From contig CAWCEP010000006.1 in NCBI GenBank assembly GCA_963794615.1, positions 496,001-560,000 on the forward strand: 64,000 bases of DNA, written 5' to 3'. This document shows, piece after piece, positions 17,183 through 26,161 of this stretch. Below the pieces are notes generated by a model that worked only from the letters and a program-made list of their open reading frames with translations, was not told the DNA's origin and ran no database searches. Position numbers and translations under genes: made by a program. Each line of letters opens with the position of its first letter. Position 1 is the first letter of the stretch. This stretch comes from Chersky-840 sp963794615 (GTDB taxonomy: Bacteria; Actinomycetota; Acidimicrobiia; Acidimicrobiales; UBA8190).

Positions 17183-18717
17183 GGATCTATCTCTCGACCG
17201 AGGGGACCTACCCGTTCGTGCTCGGCGGCGTGTCGACGTGGGTCGACATGCTCGTCCATGGCCTGCCCCAGCACGACTTCGAGATCGGGGCCCTCGTCGA
17301 CAACCCTCATCACCGCATCCAGTACCGACCCCCGCCCAACGTCACCCTCCAACCCATCCCGCTGTGGGGACTCGAACTGGCCGAGGAGTACCTGCCCCGC
17401 CGCCAGGGCTGGCGCCGGGCCTTGCGGACGTCGTCCCCGGTCGTCCGTGACCACTTCCTGCCGGCCTGGGAGCACCTGGTCGAGTGCCTGGCCGCGCCCG
17501 AAGCCGATCCGCAGGCGCTCGGCGACAGCTTGTCCAACCTGGCCCACTTCGCAGAGCGCTACGACCTCCGGCGCGCCCTCGGCGACGCCGCCGCTTGGGC
17601 CCTGTTGCTCGACCGGCTCCAGGCCAACCCCATCCATACCCGCACGGGCCTCGCCCCCGCCATGGACTTCGCCCGCACCATGTACCGATATCTGCTCCCC
17701 CTGACCGCACCCACGCCGGTGTGCGACGTCGTCCACAGCACCGCCGCGGCATTGTGCGCGCTCCCGGCCATCGTGGCCAAGTACCGCTACGGGACGCCGT
17801 TGGTGCTCACCGAGCACGGCATCTACCTGCGCGAACGGCTGCTGGCCATGTCGACCGAGCCCTTCGGGACCAAAGTCCTCTTCGCCAACTTCTACCGCGC
17901 CGTCGTCGAGCTCGCCTACCGGGAGGCCGACGTGCTCACCCCTGTGTGCGGCTACAACGCAGGCTGGGAAGAGGCCCTCGGAGTCGACCCCGAGCGGATC
18001 CGGGTGATCCACAACGGTGTCGACCCGGCGCGCGTCGACGTCTGGCCCGAGCCCGAGGGCCCACCCACCGTGGGCTTCGTCGGTCGCATCGACCCGTTGA
18101 AGGACGTCCTCACCCTGATCCAGGCGTTCGCCCGGGTCCGACGGCAGATCCGCGACGCCCGACTCCGCCTCTGGGGTCCGGCGACGTCACCGAGCTACCT
18201 CACGCAGTGCCAGAACGCCGTGCACGAGCTCGGGCTCACCGGTGCCGTCACCTTCGAGGGCTCGACCAACGACATCGCCGCCGCCTATGGCGCGTCGCAC
18301 GTGATCGGGTTGTCGTCGATCTCCGAAGCCTTCCCCTACACCGCCGTCGAAGCGATGTTGGCGGCGCGCCCGATCGTGGCCACCGGGGTGGGTGGTGTGG
18401 CCGAGGCCCTGGGCCCGGCCCAATGCCGGGGGACGGCGATGGTCGTCGAGCCCGGTGACCCGGGTGCCATGGCCGAAGCCCTGATCGCCGTCCTGAGCGC
18501 ATCGTCGGTCGAACGCGGTCATCTGGGCGGATGGCTCCGCAACCGCGCCCTCACGCTGTTCACCGCCCAACGCATGTTCGACGACTACGCCGACGTCTAC
18601 CGAAGGCTCCTCGACCCCGCCAGCTCGGCAGCTCCCGGGTCCGCTGACGCGACCGACGCGTCGGCGACGGCCCTCTCGTCCGTCTCGGACAGGGCCATGG
18701 CGCATGCGGCGTCATGA
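17179..18717 (+). CDS. pelF: PelF-type GT4 glycosyltransferase
   Basis: A 512-residue GT-B glycosyltransferase with the distinctive opening of PelF proteins: RIYLSTEGTYPFVLGGVSTW, then the Pel-type insert around LVDNPHHRIQYRPPPNV. The C-terminal Rossmann domain has HNGVDPARVD, VGFVGRIDPLKDVLTLI, GSTNDIAAAYGASHV and the nucleotide-sugar EAFPYTAVEAMLAARPIVAT segment with the conserved Glu. In Pseudomonas, PelF is the cytosolic synthase of the Pel polymer. GTG start overlaps the preceding stop, and its own stop overlaps the next ATG, so all are translationally coupled. Confidence 0.88.
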   Translation: MRIYLSTEGTYPFVLGGVSTWVDMLVHGLPQHDFEIGALVDNPHHRIQYRPPPNVTLQPIPLWGLELAEEYLPRRQGWRRALRTSSPVVRDHFLPAWEHLVECLAAPEADPQALGDSLSNLAHFAERYDLRRALGDAAAWALLLDRLQANPIHTRTGLAPAMDFARTMYRYLLPLTAPTPVCDVVHSTAAALCALPAIVAKYRYGTPLVLTEHGIYLRERLLAMSTEPFGTKVLFANFYRAVVELAYREADVLTPVCGYNAGWEEALGVDPERIRVIHNGVDPARVDVWPEPEGPPTVGFVGRIDPLKDVLTLIQAFARVRRQIRDARLRLWGPATSPSYLTQCQNAVHELGLTGAVTFEGSTNDIAAAYGASHVIGLSSISEAFPYTAVEAMLAARPIVATGVGGVAEALGPAQCRGTAMVVEPGDPGAMAEALIAVLSASSVERGHLGGWLRNRALTLFTAQRMFDDYADVYRRLLDPASSAAPGSADATDASATALSSVSDRAMAHAAS

Positions 18718-20300
18718 CCACCGCCACGATGCAGACCACCGAGGCGGGTGAGCTCGGACTCCACATCGCCGCTCGCACCGTCGTAGGGCGCTGCCCGGCG
18801 CCCCTGAACGCGGTCGAGGTCGCCGTCGTCCTCGAGACCTGTGGCTACACCACCAAGCGGGCGCGGGCGCTGGGGTCCGACGGGCTCAACGCCCTGGCCG
18901 AACGCGTCTTCGCCCTCGTGCCGCTGTACGCCTCGGCATCGTCGCGCCAGGCGCTGGCACCGGTCGCCCTCCGGTCCCGACCACCGGGGCCCCTGGACCT
19001 GGCCCGGGGTCTCGCCTATTCGTCACCGTGGCTCGTGAGCCTGGCCACGTTGCTCATCTCCGGCGTCTCCTTCTGGTCGTCGAACATCGCCATCCCTTCG
19101 ATCGCCGACGCCGTGACGCTGGCGACCGCGGTGGCGTTGCTCGTGACGGGGCCCTTCATCCAGGCCTTCGGACGGCGGGCGTCGTTCTATATCGGCCTGG
19201 GGGACCAGGGCATGGTGGTGCGGATCACGCGTTGGACACTCGAGCTGGGCCTGGTCGCCACGGCGATGTCGGGCGTGGCCCTCTACCTGCTCCGCGACGG
19301 CGTGCTTCACGCCGGCACCCCCGCCACGGCTCGGCTCGGACTGGCCGCGGCCATCTCGATCGCCGCCCTGCAACTCGGGCTGGCGGCGTTCTACGTGCGG
19401 CGCGCCTTTCTTTCCATCGGTGTCGTCGTGGGGGGCGGGGCCGCCGTCCTCATCTGGTTCGTGAGCCATACCGGGACCTACACCGACCCCACCGTGCTGA
19501 TCGTGTTGCAGCTCCGGTTGGTGGCGGTGATGGCGGCGGTGTGCTGGGTGGCGAGCGCGTGGTGGCTCTTGCGGGTGGACTCGGCGGCCCCGGCGGAGCT
19601 GTGGCGCCCCTCGGGCTCGGCCCTGCTCCGAGCGGTGGCACCGTACGGGCTCTACGGTCTCGCCTTCTTCGCCATCGTCGTCGTCCCCCAGCTCGTGAGC
19701 GGGGGCCTGCTCCAGGCTCGGTACACCTTCAACGCCCCGTTCGCGATGACGAGCGGCGTCGCCATCGTCGTCCTCGTGCCCTTGCTGGCCCAGACCGTCG
19801 CCGCCACCGAGCACCTCCTGGCCCGGCAATTCCCGGCGTGGTTGTCGCGATTCACCGTGGGCCAGACCGACGAGTTCCGCCACACGGTGCTTCGGTACTG
19901 GCGCGAGCAGCTGCTGGTGCTGGGTGGGTTGGCGGCGGTGGCGGGCGGGGCGGTGATCGTGGGTGCGCCGCGCCTGGGCGCCACCTTCCCCATCCTCGAG
20001 GACCTGGCGCGACACCCGGGCCTGTTGGCGGCGTGCACCGTCGGGTACCTCTTTCTCGGCATCGGGCTCTTCTCCAGCCAATTGCTCTTCGCGTTGTCGG
20101 CGCCCGTGCCTCCGTTGGCGGCGGCCTGGGCGGGTCTCGTGGCGCTGGTCGCGGCGTCGGCCGGGGCGGCCGGGGACGGGGCGACGGTGTCGGCCGTCGC
20201 CGGGCTCGTGGCCGGCGCCGGTGTCTACGCCTGTGTCGCGGTGGGCCTCGCCCACCGCGCCTTCACGCGCGCCGACCTGACCTACTACCGGACGCTGTGA
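18714..20300 (+). CDS. PelG-like multi-pass membrane protein
   Basis: A 528-residue protein with a soluble N-terminal segment of about 90 residues followed by about 12 hydrophobic helices, ending in RADLTYYRTL. The arrangement, size of the membrane part and position straight after pelF match PelG, the flippase-like inner-membrane partner of PelF. Supporting segments are WSSNIAIPSIADAVTLATAV and TGPFIQAFGRRASFYIGLGD. Sequence divergence is high, so the family call rests mainly on topology and neighbourhood; a MATE-like exporter is the alternative. Confidence 0.65.
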   Translation: MTTATMQTTEAGELGLHIAARTVVGRCPAPLNAVEVAVVLETCGYTTKRARALGSDGLNALAERVFALVPLYASASSRQALAPVALRSRPPGPLDLARGLAYSSPWLVSLATLLISGVSFWSSNIAIPSIADAVTLATAVALLVTGPFIQAFGRRASFYIGLGDQGMVVRITRWTLELGLVATAMSGVALYLLRDGVLHAGTPATARLGLAAAISIAALQLGLAAFYVRRAFLSIGVVVGGGAAVLIWFVSHTGTYTDPTVLIVLQLRLVAVMAAVCWVASAWWLLRVDSAAPAELWRPSGSALLRAVAPYGLYGLAFFAIVVVPQLVSGGLLQARYTFNAPFAMTSGVAIVVLVPLLAQTVAATEHLLARQFPAWLSRFTVGQTDEFRHTVLRYWREQLLVLGGLAAVAGGAVIVGAPRLGATFPILEDLARHPGLLAACTVGYLFLGIGLFSSQLLFALSAPVPPLAAAWAGLVALVAASAGAAGDGATVSAVAGLVAGAGVYACVAVGLAHRAFTRADLTYYRTL

Positions 20301-20317
20301 GGACGGGAGCGCCGACC

Positions 20318-21392
20318 ATGGTCGTCCAACTCCCCCCGGTGTCACGCCCGGCCTATCAGCACACCGGTCAGGGCCACGACCGACGCCTCCGTCCCCGGCG
20401 CGGCGCCCGGGCCCGCGCCAACCTGTGGCGACTCGAGGTCACCGTCGGGCGCGCTGGCCCTCGTCATCGTCACCGTGATGCTCACGATCTGGCCCGCCGC
20501 AGCACCGGCCCGGCCCATGCCACTCGGGCTCACCCTGACGCATTCGGGGCTGGCCATCGCCGATCCGTTCGCCACCTCGGCGCCCGACCGTCAGCTCCTC
20601 GACCACTACGTGTTCAACGGCTCCGCCGCGCCCGGCGTGGGATGGGTCAGCGCCACCGAGGGAGGGCTCGACGTCGGGGTGCACGCCCACCGGAGCTGGG
20701 CCGGATGGTTCGCGGTCACGCTGCGCGCCGCGGGACCCGACGTCGTGTGGCACGCGCGCATGGCCCGGCCGTCGACGCCGGTCGGGTCCGGTGTGGGAGA
20801 AGCGGTGCTCGCCGTCCAGTCGGCCTCCACGCAACGGAACGGCTCCATCAATTACGTCGTCGTCTCGGCCCTGTCGTCGGGGGGGAAGAGCACGTGGCAG
20901 ATCGGCTCGGCCCATGGGTTCGTCGCCGACGCCGTGACCGACCGCCTATGGCAGGAGCCCCTTCGAGCCGACGCGCCCGCGGTCGAACCCGTGACCATCC
21001 GCACCGACGGCCGCCACAGTCTGAGCGTGTGGTTCGGCGATCGGCTCGTGTACTCGAGCAACGACCTCCACATGCACGATCCACCCCCGTTTCAGGCCTA
21101 CCTCGAGGTGCAGGGGCGCGGCATCCCCTACGTGTCGAATTTCAAGGACTTCTGGGTCAGCGACGCCGCCCCCGTGGTCGTGACCGGGGTCACCCCGCGG
21201 TCACGCGTCACCCTCCAGACCGGGCACGGGCCGGTACGCGCCACCGCCGACGCCGACGGGCGCGCCGCCCTGCGGGTCCCCGCGCCGGAATCGGTCGGCA
21301 CGGCCACCTTGACGGTGGCGGGCCCGTCGGGGGTGCGTCGATTCCCGAACCTGCACTACGCCGGGGGAGACGTCGTCAATCTCACCGGGTGA
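20318..21392 (+). CDS. Secreted or membrane-anchored lectin-like protein of the Pel-like operon (one frameshift)
   Basis: After ATG 20318 the frame is lost at the C6 run 20332-20337. Dropping one C gives MVVQLPRCHARPIST and continues through a hydrophobic segment (GALALVIVTVMLTIWPAAAP) into the long C-terminal frame, about 357 residues in all. The exported part alternates strands like a concanavalin-type sugar-binding fold (GGLDVGVHAHRSWAGWFAV, VTIRTDGRHSLSVWFGDRLV) and ends in a small beta module (VTLQTGHGPVRATADADGR). It probably binds or processes the extruded polysaccharide; this is inferred from context. Its last 155 bases recur at 24058-24215. Confidence 0.6.
21238..21392 (+). repeat. 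Left copy of a long direct repeat
   Basis: The 3' end of the lectin-like gene, starting at gcgccaccgccga, is repeated about 2.8 kb downstream at 24058-24215. By eye they are roughly 80-85 percent identical with a few indels. This copy is in frame and intact. Confidence 0.85.
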
Positions 21393-21560
21393 GGAGCGTG
21401 CCGTCAGCGTCTCCGAGTTGGTCGGCCTGCAGGTCCGAAAAGGGCGTGCCCTTCCAGGCCGAGGGCCGTGTCGCCGTCGGTGGACCTTCCGGTGCCGATC
21501 ACCACGGCTCCCGCCTCCCGTGGGATCTTTGGAGCAGACCCTTTCGAGCTTGGAGGCCAC

Positions 21561-22175
21561 ATGCGCAGCGACATCCGTGAAGGCGAGACGTTTCCCGACT
21601 ACGAGCTCGCCGATCAATCGGGGCGGCGGCGGTCCCTGTCGGAGCTCCAGGGAGGCAACCCGATGGTGCTCCATCTGTCCCGTGGCGGCTTCGATCCCAA
21701 AGAGCATCAGTTCGTAGGGCAATTGGTCGACGTTTACCCCCAGTTCAGGAACGCGTACACGCGGTTGGCCCTCATCTCGACCGACAATCAGCTGAACATC
21801 AATGAGTTCCGGGACGCGCTGGGCGCCACGTGGCCATTCTTGTCGGACCCCGATCGGGTCGTCCAGAAGGATCTGGACATCAAAGAATTCACGGATGAGC
21901 CGCACGATCCGATGATCCCCCACACGTTCGTCCTCGAGCCCGGGCTCAGGATCTTCAAGATCTACAACGGATACTGGTACTGGGGCCGGCCTACGATGGC
22001 AGAGCTCCACGTAGATCTGAGGGGCGTGTTCAAGAAGATTCGGCCCGACTTCGACTTGGCGGCTCCGGGGTTGAGGGAGGCGTGGGAACAAGGAGACCGG
22101 GATCGATTCCTCGTCGACACATTGGAGGAGCCGATCCGGTACACCGAAGGCAAGAGCATCGGTATCAAACGCTGA
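21561..22175 (+). CDS. Redoxin-fold protein lacking the catalytic cysteine
   Basis: A 204-residue AhpC/TSA-like protein: EGETFPDYELADQSGRRRSL opens the thioredoxin fold, followed by NPMVLHLSRGGFDPKEHQF, LALISTDNQLNINEFR, WPFLSDPDRVVQKDLDI and PHTFVLEPGLRIFKIYNGYW. In relatives I recall, the helix start reads RG-x-Y-C-PKEHQ; here Cys is replaced by Asp and the whole protein has no Cys, so a peroxidase role is unlikely. It may bind a ligand or partner instead. GGAGG lies five bases before ATG 21561. Codons are less GC-rich than in neighbouring genes, in line with the flanking repeat evidence for insertion. Confidence 0.75.
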   Translation: MRSDIREGETFPDYELADQSGRRRSLSELQGGNPMVLHLSRGGFDPKEHQFVGQLVDVYPQFRNAYTRLALISTDNQLNINEFRDALGATWPFLSDPDRVVQKDLDIKEFTDEPHDPMIPHTFVLEPGLRIFKIYNGYWYWGRPTMAELHVDLRGVFKKIRPDFDLAAPGLREAWEQGDRDRFLVDTLEEPIRYTEGKSIGIKR

Positions 22176-22404
22176 CCCTCGGGGTCGGGGGCGCCCGTTC
22201 TCCTCTGCATCGCCATTCGACCCCCACACGCTGGAACGACGTCGAGCCCCGAGGGCGAGGGATGTTTCAGGTGCAGGGCGTTCACCTTGGTGCGACAATC
22301 CTTTTCGGACCAGACAGAGAGATCGCCAAAATGCCGGCGCCTCTGGAGGCCGTGCCGGCGCAGATGGCACGACCATGACGGTGGAAGAGCATCGGAGGTA
22401 GCAG

Positions 22405-23316
22405 ATGGCGGAGGCCTCAGCGGCTCAAGAGGAAATCCTGCTCACCCACTTCATCGTGTCGGACGACGTCGAGCGCTCTCGGCGCTTCTACACCGAAGTC
22501 CTTGGGGGCCGGGTCTCCTTCTCCAGCCCCGAAGGGCCGACCAACGTCGCACTGTCCAATAGTTGGATCGTCATCAATGGCGGTGGAGGCCCGACCGACG
22601 ACAAGCCGGAGGTCACCCTGGAGACACCCGGCGACCCACATCGGGTGAGCAGCTTCGTCAACATCCGGGTCAAGGACATGGAGACGGTGTACTCCGATTG
22701 GAGCGCGCGGGGTGCTCAGTTCCTGACGCCCCCGAAGCAGCACCAGTACGAGATCCGTTGCTACATCCGTGATCCCGATGGTCACTTGATCGAAGTAGGG
22801 CAGACCACCGACCCGCAGGGGGACTGGGTGCCGGATCACTGGCCATCGAGTACGCCCGCCGACGAGCTCCCACCGCCCCCGGAGGGAATCGTGCTGGCCC
22901 ACTTCATCGTGTCGGACGATGTCGAGCGCTCTCGCCGCTTCTACACCGATGTGCTCGGGGGCAGGGATGCGTTCTCCGGGCCCGGAGGGCTCACGTATGT
23001 CCAACTGTCGAACACTTGGATCATCGTCAACGTCGGCGGAGGACCGACCGACGACAAGCCCGAGGTCACTCTGGAGACGCCCGCCCATCCCAACCGGGTC
23101 AGTAGTTTCCTCAACATACGAGTGACGGACATGCACGCCGTCTACAACGAGTGGAGCGGGCGCGGTGCGGACTTCCTGACGCCGCCCAAGCAGCATCCCT
23201 ACGAAATCCGTTGTTACATCCGCGATCCCGACGGTCATTTGATCGAGGTGGGACAAACGACGGATCCGGTCGGAGATTGGCTCCCCGATCAATGGCCCTC
23301 GAGCAAGTCGGAATGA
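22405..23316 (+). CDS. Tandem-duplicated VOC (glyoxalase/dioxygenase-like) protein
   Basis: A 303-residue protein made of two nearly equal VOC modules, residues about 8-148 and 155-298. Both contain HFIVSDDVERSRRFYT, GGGPTDDKPEVTLETP, FLTPPKQH and YEIRCYIRDPDGHLIEVGQT, so the duplication is recent. Each has a metal-ligand candidate His (HFIVSD) and Glu (LIEVGQ), as in glyoxalase I and extradiol dioxygenases. Function is open: detoxification of a reactive carbonyl, antibiotic binding or ring cleavage. GGAGG precedes the ATG. Part of a three-gene lower-GC segment. Confidence 0.85.
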   Translation: MAEASAAQEEILLTHFIVSDDVERSRRFYTEVLGGRVSFSSPEGPTNVALSNSWIVINGGGGPTDDKPEVTLETPGDPHRVSSFVNIRVKDMETVYSDWSARGAQFLTPPKQHQYEIRCYIRDPDGHLIEVGQTTDPQGDWVPDHWPSSTPADELPPPPEGIVLAHFIVSDDVERSRRFYTDVLGGRDAFSGPGGLTYVQLSNTWIIVNVGGGPTDDKPEVTLETPAHPNRVSSFLNIRVTDMHAVYNEWSGRGADFLTPPKQHPYEIRCYIRDPDGHLIEVGQTTDPVGDWLPDQWPSSKSE

Positions 23317-23344
23317 GCTTCCTCCTGGGGCGGAGGTCTCCATC

Positions 23345-23980
23345 ATGACCACGGCGATCATCGGTACCGGAGGCATCGGATCGGCCATCGCCCGTCAGCT
23401 GGCTGCCGGTGGCGAGACCCTCCAGCTCTCGAGCGCCGACCAGGAGTCGGTGCGAAAGCTGGCCGCGGCAATCGGCGGAGCGGCGGTCGTCGCGCTCGAC
23501 AACCGAAGCGCCTTGCAGGGAGCCGATGCCGTCGTCCTGGCGCTGCGGTTTTCCGTGTTGAAAGACGTCATCGACGAGATCGCCGACGCGCTGGGAAACA
23601 CGCCTGTCGTCGTTCCGAGCAATCCGGTCGGACTCGACGCCCAAGGCAACGTCGTGCGACTCCTACCGGAAGGACAGTCATCGGGCCAAGTCGTTGCTGG
23701 GTGGTTGCCGACCGGGACACGATTTGCCATTGCGTTCGGCACCATGTCGGCTGATCTCTTCGAGTCCTCCAGTCACCGGTCGCCCGAGCCCGCCGTTCTG
23801 TTCTACGTGTCCGAGGATGAGCACGGGAGCGACGAAGTCGAGCACTTGATCCGGACGGCGGGCTTTGAGCCGATGAGGATCGGCGGGGTCGAACAGTCGA
23901 GCCGACTCGAGGTGGGCGGCGAGCTTCACGATCTTGTGGTCGGCTCCGCACAGGCGCGTTCCCTCGTCGTGGGGACCTGA
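23345..23980 (+). CDS. NAD(P)-binding reductase of the F420:NADP oxidoreductase/ProC-like family
   Basis: A 211-residue Rossmann protein. TTAIIGTGGIGSAIARQLAAGG is the dinucleotide loop; ADAVVLALRFSVLKDVIDEI and TPVVVPSNPVG follow the pattern of NADPH-dependent F420 reductases and the N-terminal domain of pyrroline-5-carboxylate reductases. The C-terminal half (DEVEHLIRTAGFEPMRIGGVEQSSRLE) matches the dimerising end of the F420 group. It could reduce F420 or another small substrate. GGAGG lies eight bases before the ATG, 28 bases after the VOC gene, so these are co-transcribed. Confidence 0.75.
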   Translation: MTTAIIGTGGIGSAIARQLAAGGETLQLSSADQESVRKLAAAIGGAAVVALDNRSALQGADAVVLALRFSVLKDVIDEIADALGNTPVVVPSNPVGLDAQGNVVRLLPEGQSSGQVVAGWLPTGTRFAIAFGTMSADLFESSSHRSPEPAVLFYVSEDEHGSDEVEHLIRTAGFEPMRIGGVEQSSRLEVGGELHDLVVGSAQARSLVVGT

Positions 23981-24057
23981 TCAATTTCCGATGTGGCCGG
24001 AGCCGGCAGCCGAGACCGAATCAGAAGTGACGTTGTCAACGATCGCCTTCCTGAACC

Positions 24058-24215
24058 GCGCCACCGCCGAGGCCAGAGGGCGTTCGCCGCGTTGCGGGTC
24101 CCCGCACCGGAGTCGGTCGGCACGGGCGCCTTGACGGTGGCGGCCGGTCGGGGGGGCGTCGATTCCCGAACCCGCACTGCGCAGGGGCGACGTCTTCCAT
24201 CTCACCGACCGTGAG
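24058..24215 (+). pseudogene. Decayed second copy of the lectin-like gene 3' end
   Basis: About 155 bases match the end of the gene at 20318-21392, beginning at the shared gcgccaccgccga and running to the near-stop segment ctcaccg. Small indels destroy the frame (for example the enlarged G-run at about 24153). There is no start or upstream homology. It marks the right boundary of the 21393-24057 segment. The rest of this 240-base gap, 23981-24057, has no visible feature. Confidence 0.8.
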
Positions 24216-24220
24216 CAAAC

Positions 24221-26161
24221 TCAGGAACCAGAACTCGCACCGGGCCCACGGCGTCGCCTGATCCGGTACATGCGGAGCCGCCCGTAGTCTTTGGCGGCAG
24301 GCATGTGGCCGACGTAGTCACAACCGACGTCGGAACAGCCCGACAATTCGAGCGCGGCGGCGAAGGCCTCGGTCACGTACACCGCGCCCGGTGGAGTCAC
24401 GGGCTCGATCCGGGCGGTGCGGCTCACATGTGATCCCATGAAGGCCCGGGTCCCCAACACCGGGTCCTGGATGGGGAACACCGGGCCGATGTGGCCCGAC
24501 AAGCGGAAGGCGAGGTGCCGGGGAAGCCCGACATCCTCGAGATCGAGCGCCCCCATGGCCTCTTGCAGCTCGAGGGCACAGCGCGCCGCGGCGGGCGCAC
24601 CCGACAGGACTGCATAGAGCGCGTCGCCCCAGGTGTTGCGATACTCGACCTCCCTGTCGTGATCGCCCAGCACGCGGGCGAAGGCGCCGAGGACAACCTC
24701 CGCGAACTTCGGGAGTTGCTCGTCGGACAGTTTGGAGAACCCACTGATATCGCCGATCAACATGGCCCGGATCACACGCCCTGGCGACCCTCGACGGTCG
24801 GCCGACAGTGGCGGCACTCGGATGCCGCCCGACTCGTTCTCCCCCGGCGCAACGACGACGACGTCGTGGCCGGTGCTCTTCCACCGGGAGACGTCAGCGG
24901 CCGTGCCGGCCACGCCGGTCGGAGGCTCGCCGTCCCACAACGCCAGCTGATGGACGTCGGAGTCGAGATGCCGGGCTCGCACCAGAGCCAGCCCCATGGC
25001 GAATTCGGCGCAGTAGCTGTAGAGCACGTCGTCGTCGAGGTACGCGCCCACGGTGGCGAAGTTGACGGAGGTAGCCGCCTCCAGGCACCGGTGAAACCTC
25101 TCCACCCAAGCAGCGCCGGCGGGTGCCACGGAGGCGGCGATGAACTCCTCGAGCGCAAAGGGGAGGACGATGTGGAGTTCACAGCCCCGCGCTAGTAAGG
25201 CCTCGGCCCACAAGATGTCGCCGCCACTGGCCAGGGAGCCGTACGCGTACGCCGCCGGTCGTCGTTCGACCGCCAGCGCGATTCGGGCCGCGACGTCGGC
25301 TTCCTGGGCGCGCTGGAGACGGCCCTGTTCTCCGCGGCTCGCCATCCGGTGCCCGCAGTAGTGCGCCACGGCGGGGCCAGCCAGCGCGGCAAGGACGTCG
25401 GGATCGATGCCCGTGACCGCGCAGATCATGCGCAGCTGGCGTCGCGTCGTCGACAGCGCTCCGTAGTCCCCTTCGTGCCGGCGGGCGGCACGTTCGAGGG
25501 CGGTACGGGCGCCGTTCTCGTCACCGAGGAGCAGGAAAGCCTCGGCTTCGGTCGCAGCGGCGAAGTACGAGTCCTCGTCCGCGGCCGCCACCAGCTCCAG
25601 CGCGTCGCGGGCCAAGGTCCGCGCCGAGGAAGCGTCTCCGGCCACGAGTGTCAGCGTGGCCGCATTGATGGCAGGGAAGTACCCGTGCGTGCGATCTCGG
25701 ATCACTTGGTATGTCCTCGCCGCGTTCGCCGCCAGACGGCGCCGTTCGTCCCCCGCGGCGGCGAGCGCCTCGTCTTTGTGGATCCTCGCCTCGAGGGCGG
25801 CGACGTCCTCGGTATCGACCGAAGACAGGTCGAGCTCCTCGAAACGCCGCGCCGCCTGGCCGGTCGAACCAGCCCGAGCCAGAGCCAGCACGGCCCGGTA
25901 GCGCAGCTCGACGGCACCGGGATACTCCTCGAGGCCGCGCCCGGCGAGGTCGAACGCCAACAGCAACTCGCCGCGCCGCTCGGCGTCGCGCACCGCCCGG
26001 AGCCAAAAGTCGGCGGTGCCGCGACGGCTCTTCGCTCTGCCCTCGGTCCTCGGGTGGCACCATCGTCCCAGATCGTAGATTGAGAGCGACCCCGCTACCC
26101 ATGGCGGGACCGAACTAGCAGCGATAGACGCGCTCGGCGTTGTCGGCGAAGAGCTTGGCAC
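24221..26161 (-). CDS. TPR-SLOG-class III nucleotidyl cyclase fusion
   Basis: A protein of up to 646 residues with three parts. Residues about 50-290 are TPR-like helices (FDLAGRGLEEYPGAVELRYR; YFAAATEAEAFLLLGDENGA). Residues about 290-400 look like a SLOG/LOG Rossmann domain (YGSLASGGDILWAEALLARG, LHIVLPFALEEFI). From about 470, a class III cyclase has metal Asp candidates in LIGDISGFSKLSD and NTWGDALYAV, and a transition-state Arg candidate in GSHVSRTARIEP; the usual purine-specifying Lys is absent. The product may therefore be an unusual cyclic nucleotide. The start is uncertain; the ATG used overlaps the previous gene by 46 bases. Confidence 0.75.
   Translation of the reverse strand: MPSSSPTTPSASIAASSVPPWVAGSLSIYDLGRWCHPRTEGRAKSRRGTADFWLRAVRDAERRGELLLAFDLAGRGLEEYPGAVELRYRAVLALARAGSTGQAARRFEELDLSSVDTEDVAALEARIHKDEALAAAGDERRRLAANAARTYQVIRDRTHGYFPAINAATLTLVAGDASSARTLARDALELVAAADEDSYFAAATEAEAFLLLGDENGARTALERAARRHEGDYGALSTTRRQLRMICAVTGIDPDVLAALAGPAVAHYCGHRMASRGEQGRLQRAQEADVAARIALAVERRPAAYAYGSLASGGDILWAEALLARGCELHIVLPFALEEFIAASVAPAGAAWVERFHRCLEAATSVNFATVGAYLDDDVLYSYCAEFAMGLALVRARHLDSDVHQLALWDGEPPTGVAGTAADVSRWKSTGHDVVVVAPGENESGGIRVPPLSADRRGSPGRVIRAMLIGDISGFSKLSDEQLPKFAEVVLGAFARVLGDHDREVEYRNTWGDALYAVLSGAPAAARCALELQEAMGALDLEDVGLPRHLAFRLSGHIGPVFPIQDPVLGTRAFMGSHVSRTARIEPVTPPGAVYVTEAFAAALELSGCSDVGCDYVGHMPAAKDYGRLRMYRIRRRRGPGASSGS

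Noticed and set aside
20475..21392. GTG 20475 as the true start of the lectin-like gene
   Set aside because: It would cut the hydrophobic export segment; the same frame continues upstream to ATG 20318 if one base of the C6 run is removed.
22176..22255. CCCTCGGGG...CCCCGAGGG inverted repeat as a terminator or element end
   Set aside because: The arms are about 60 bases apart in GC-rich sequence with no T-tract; chance pairing is likely.
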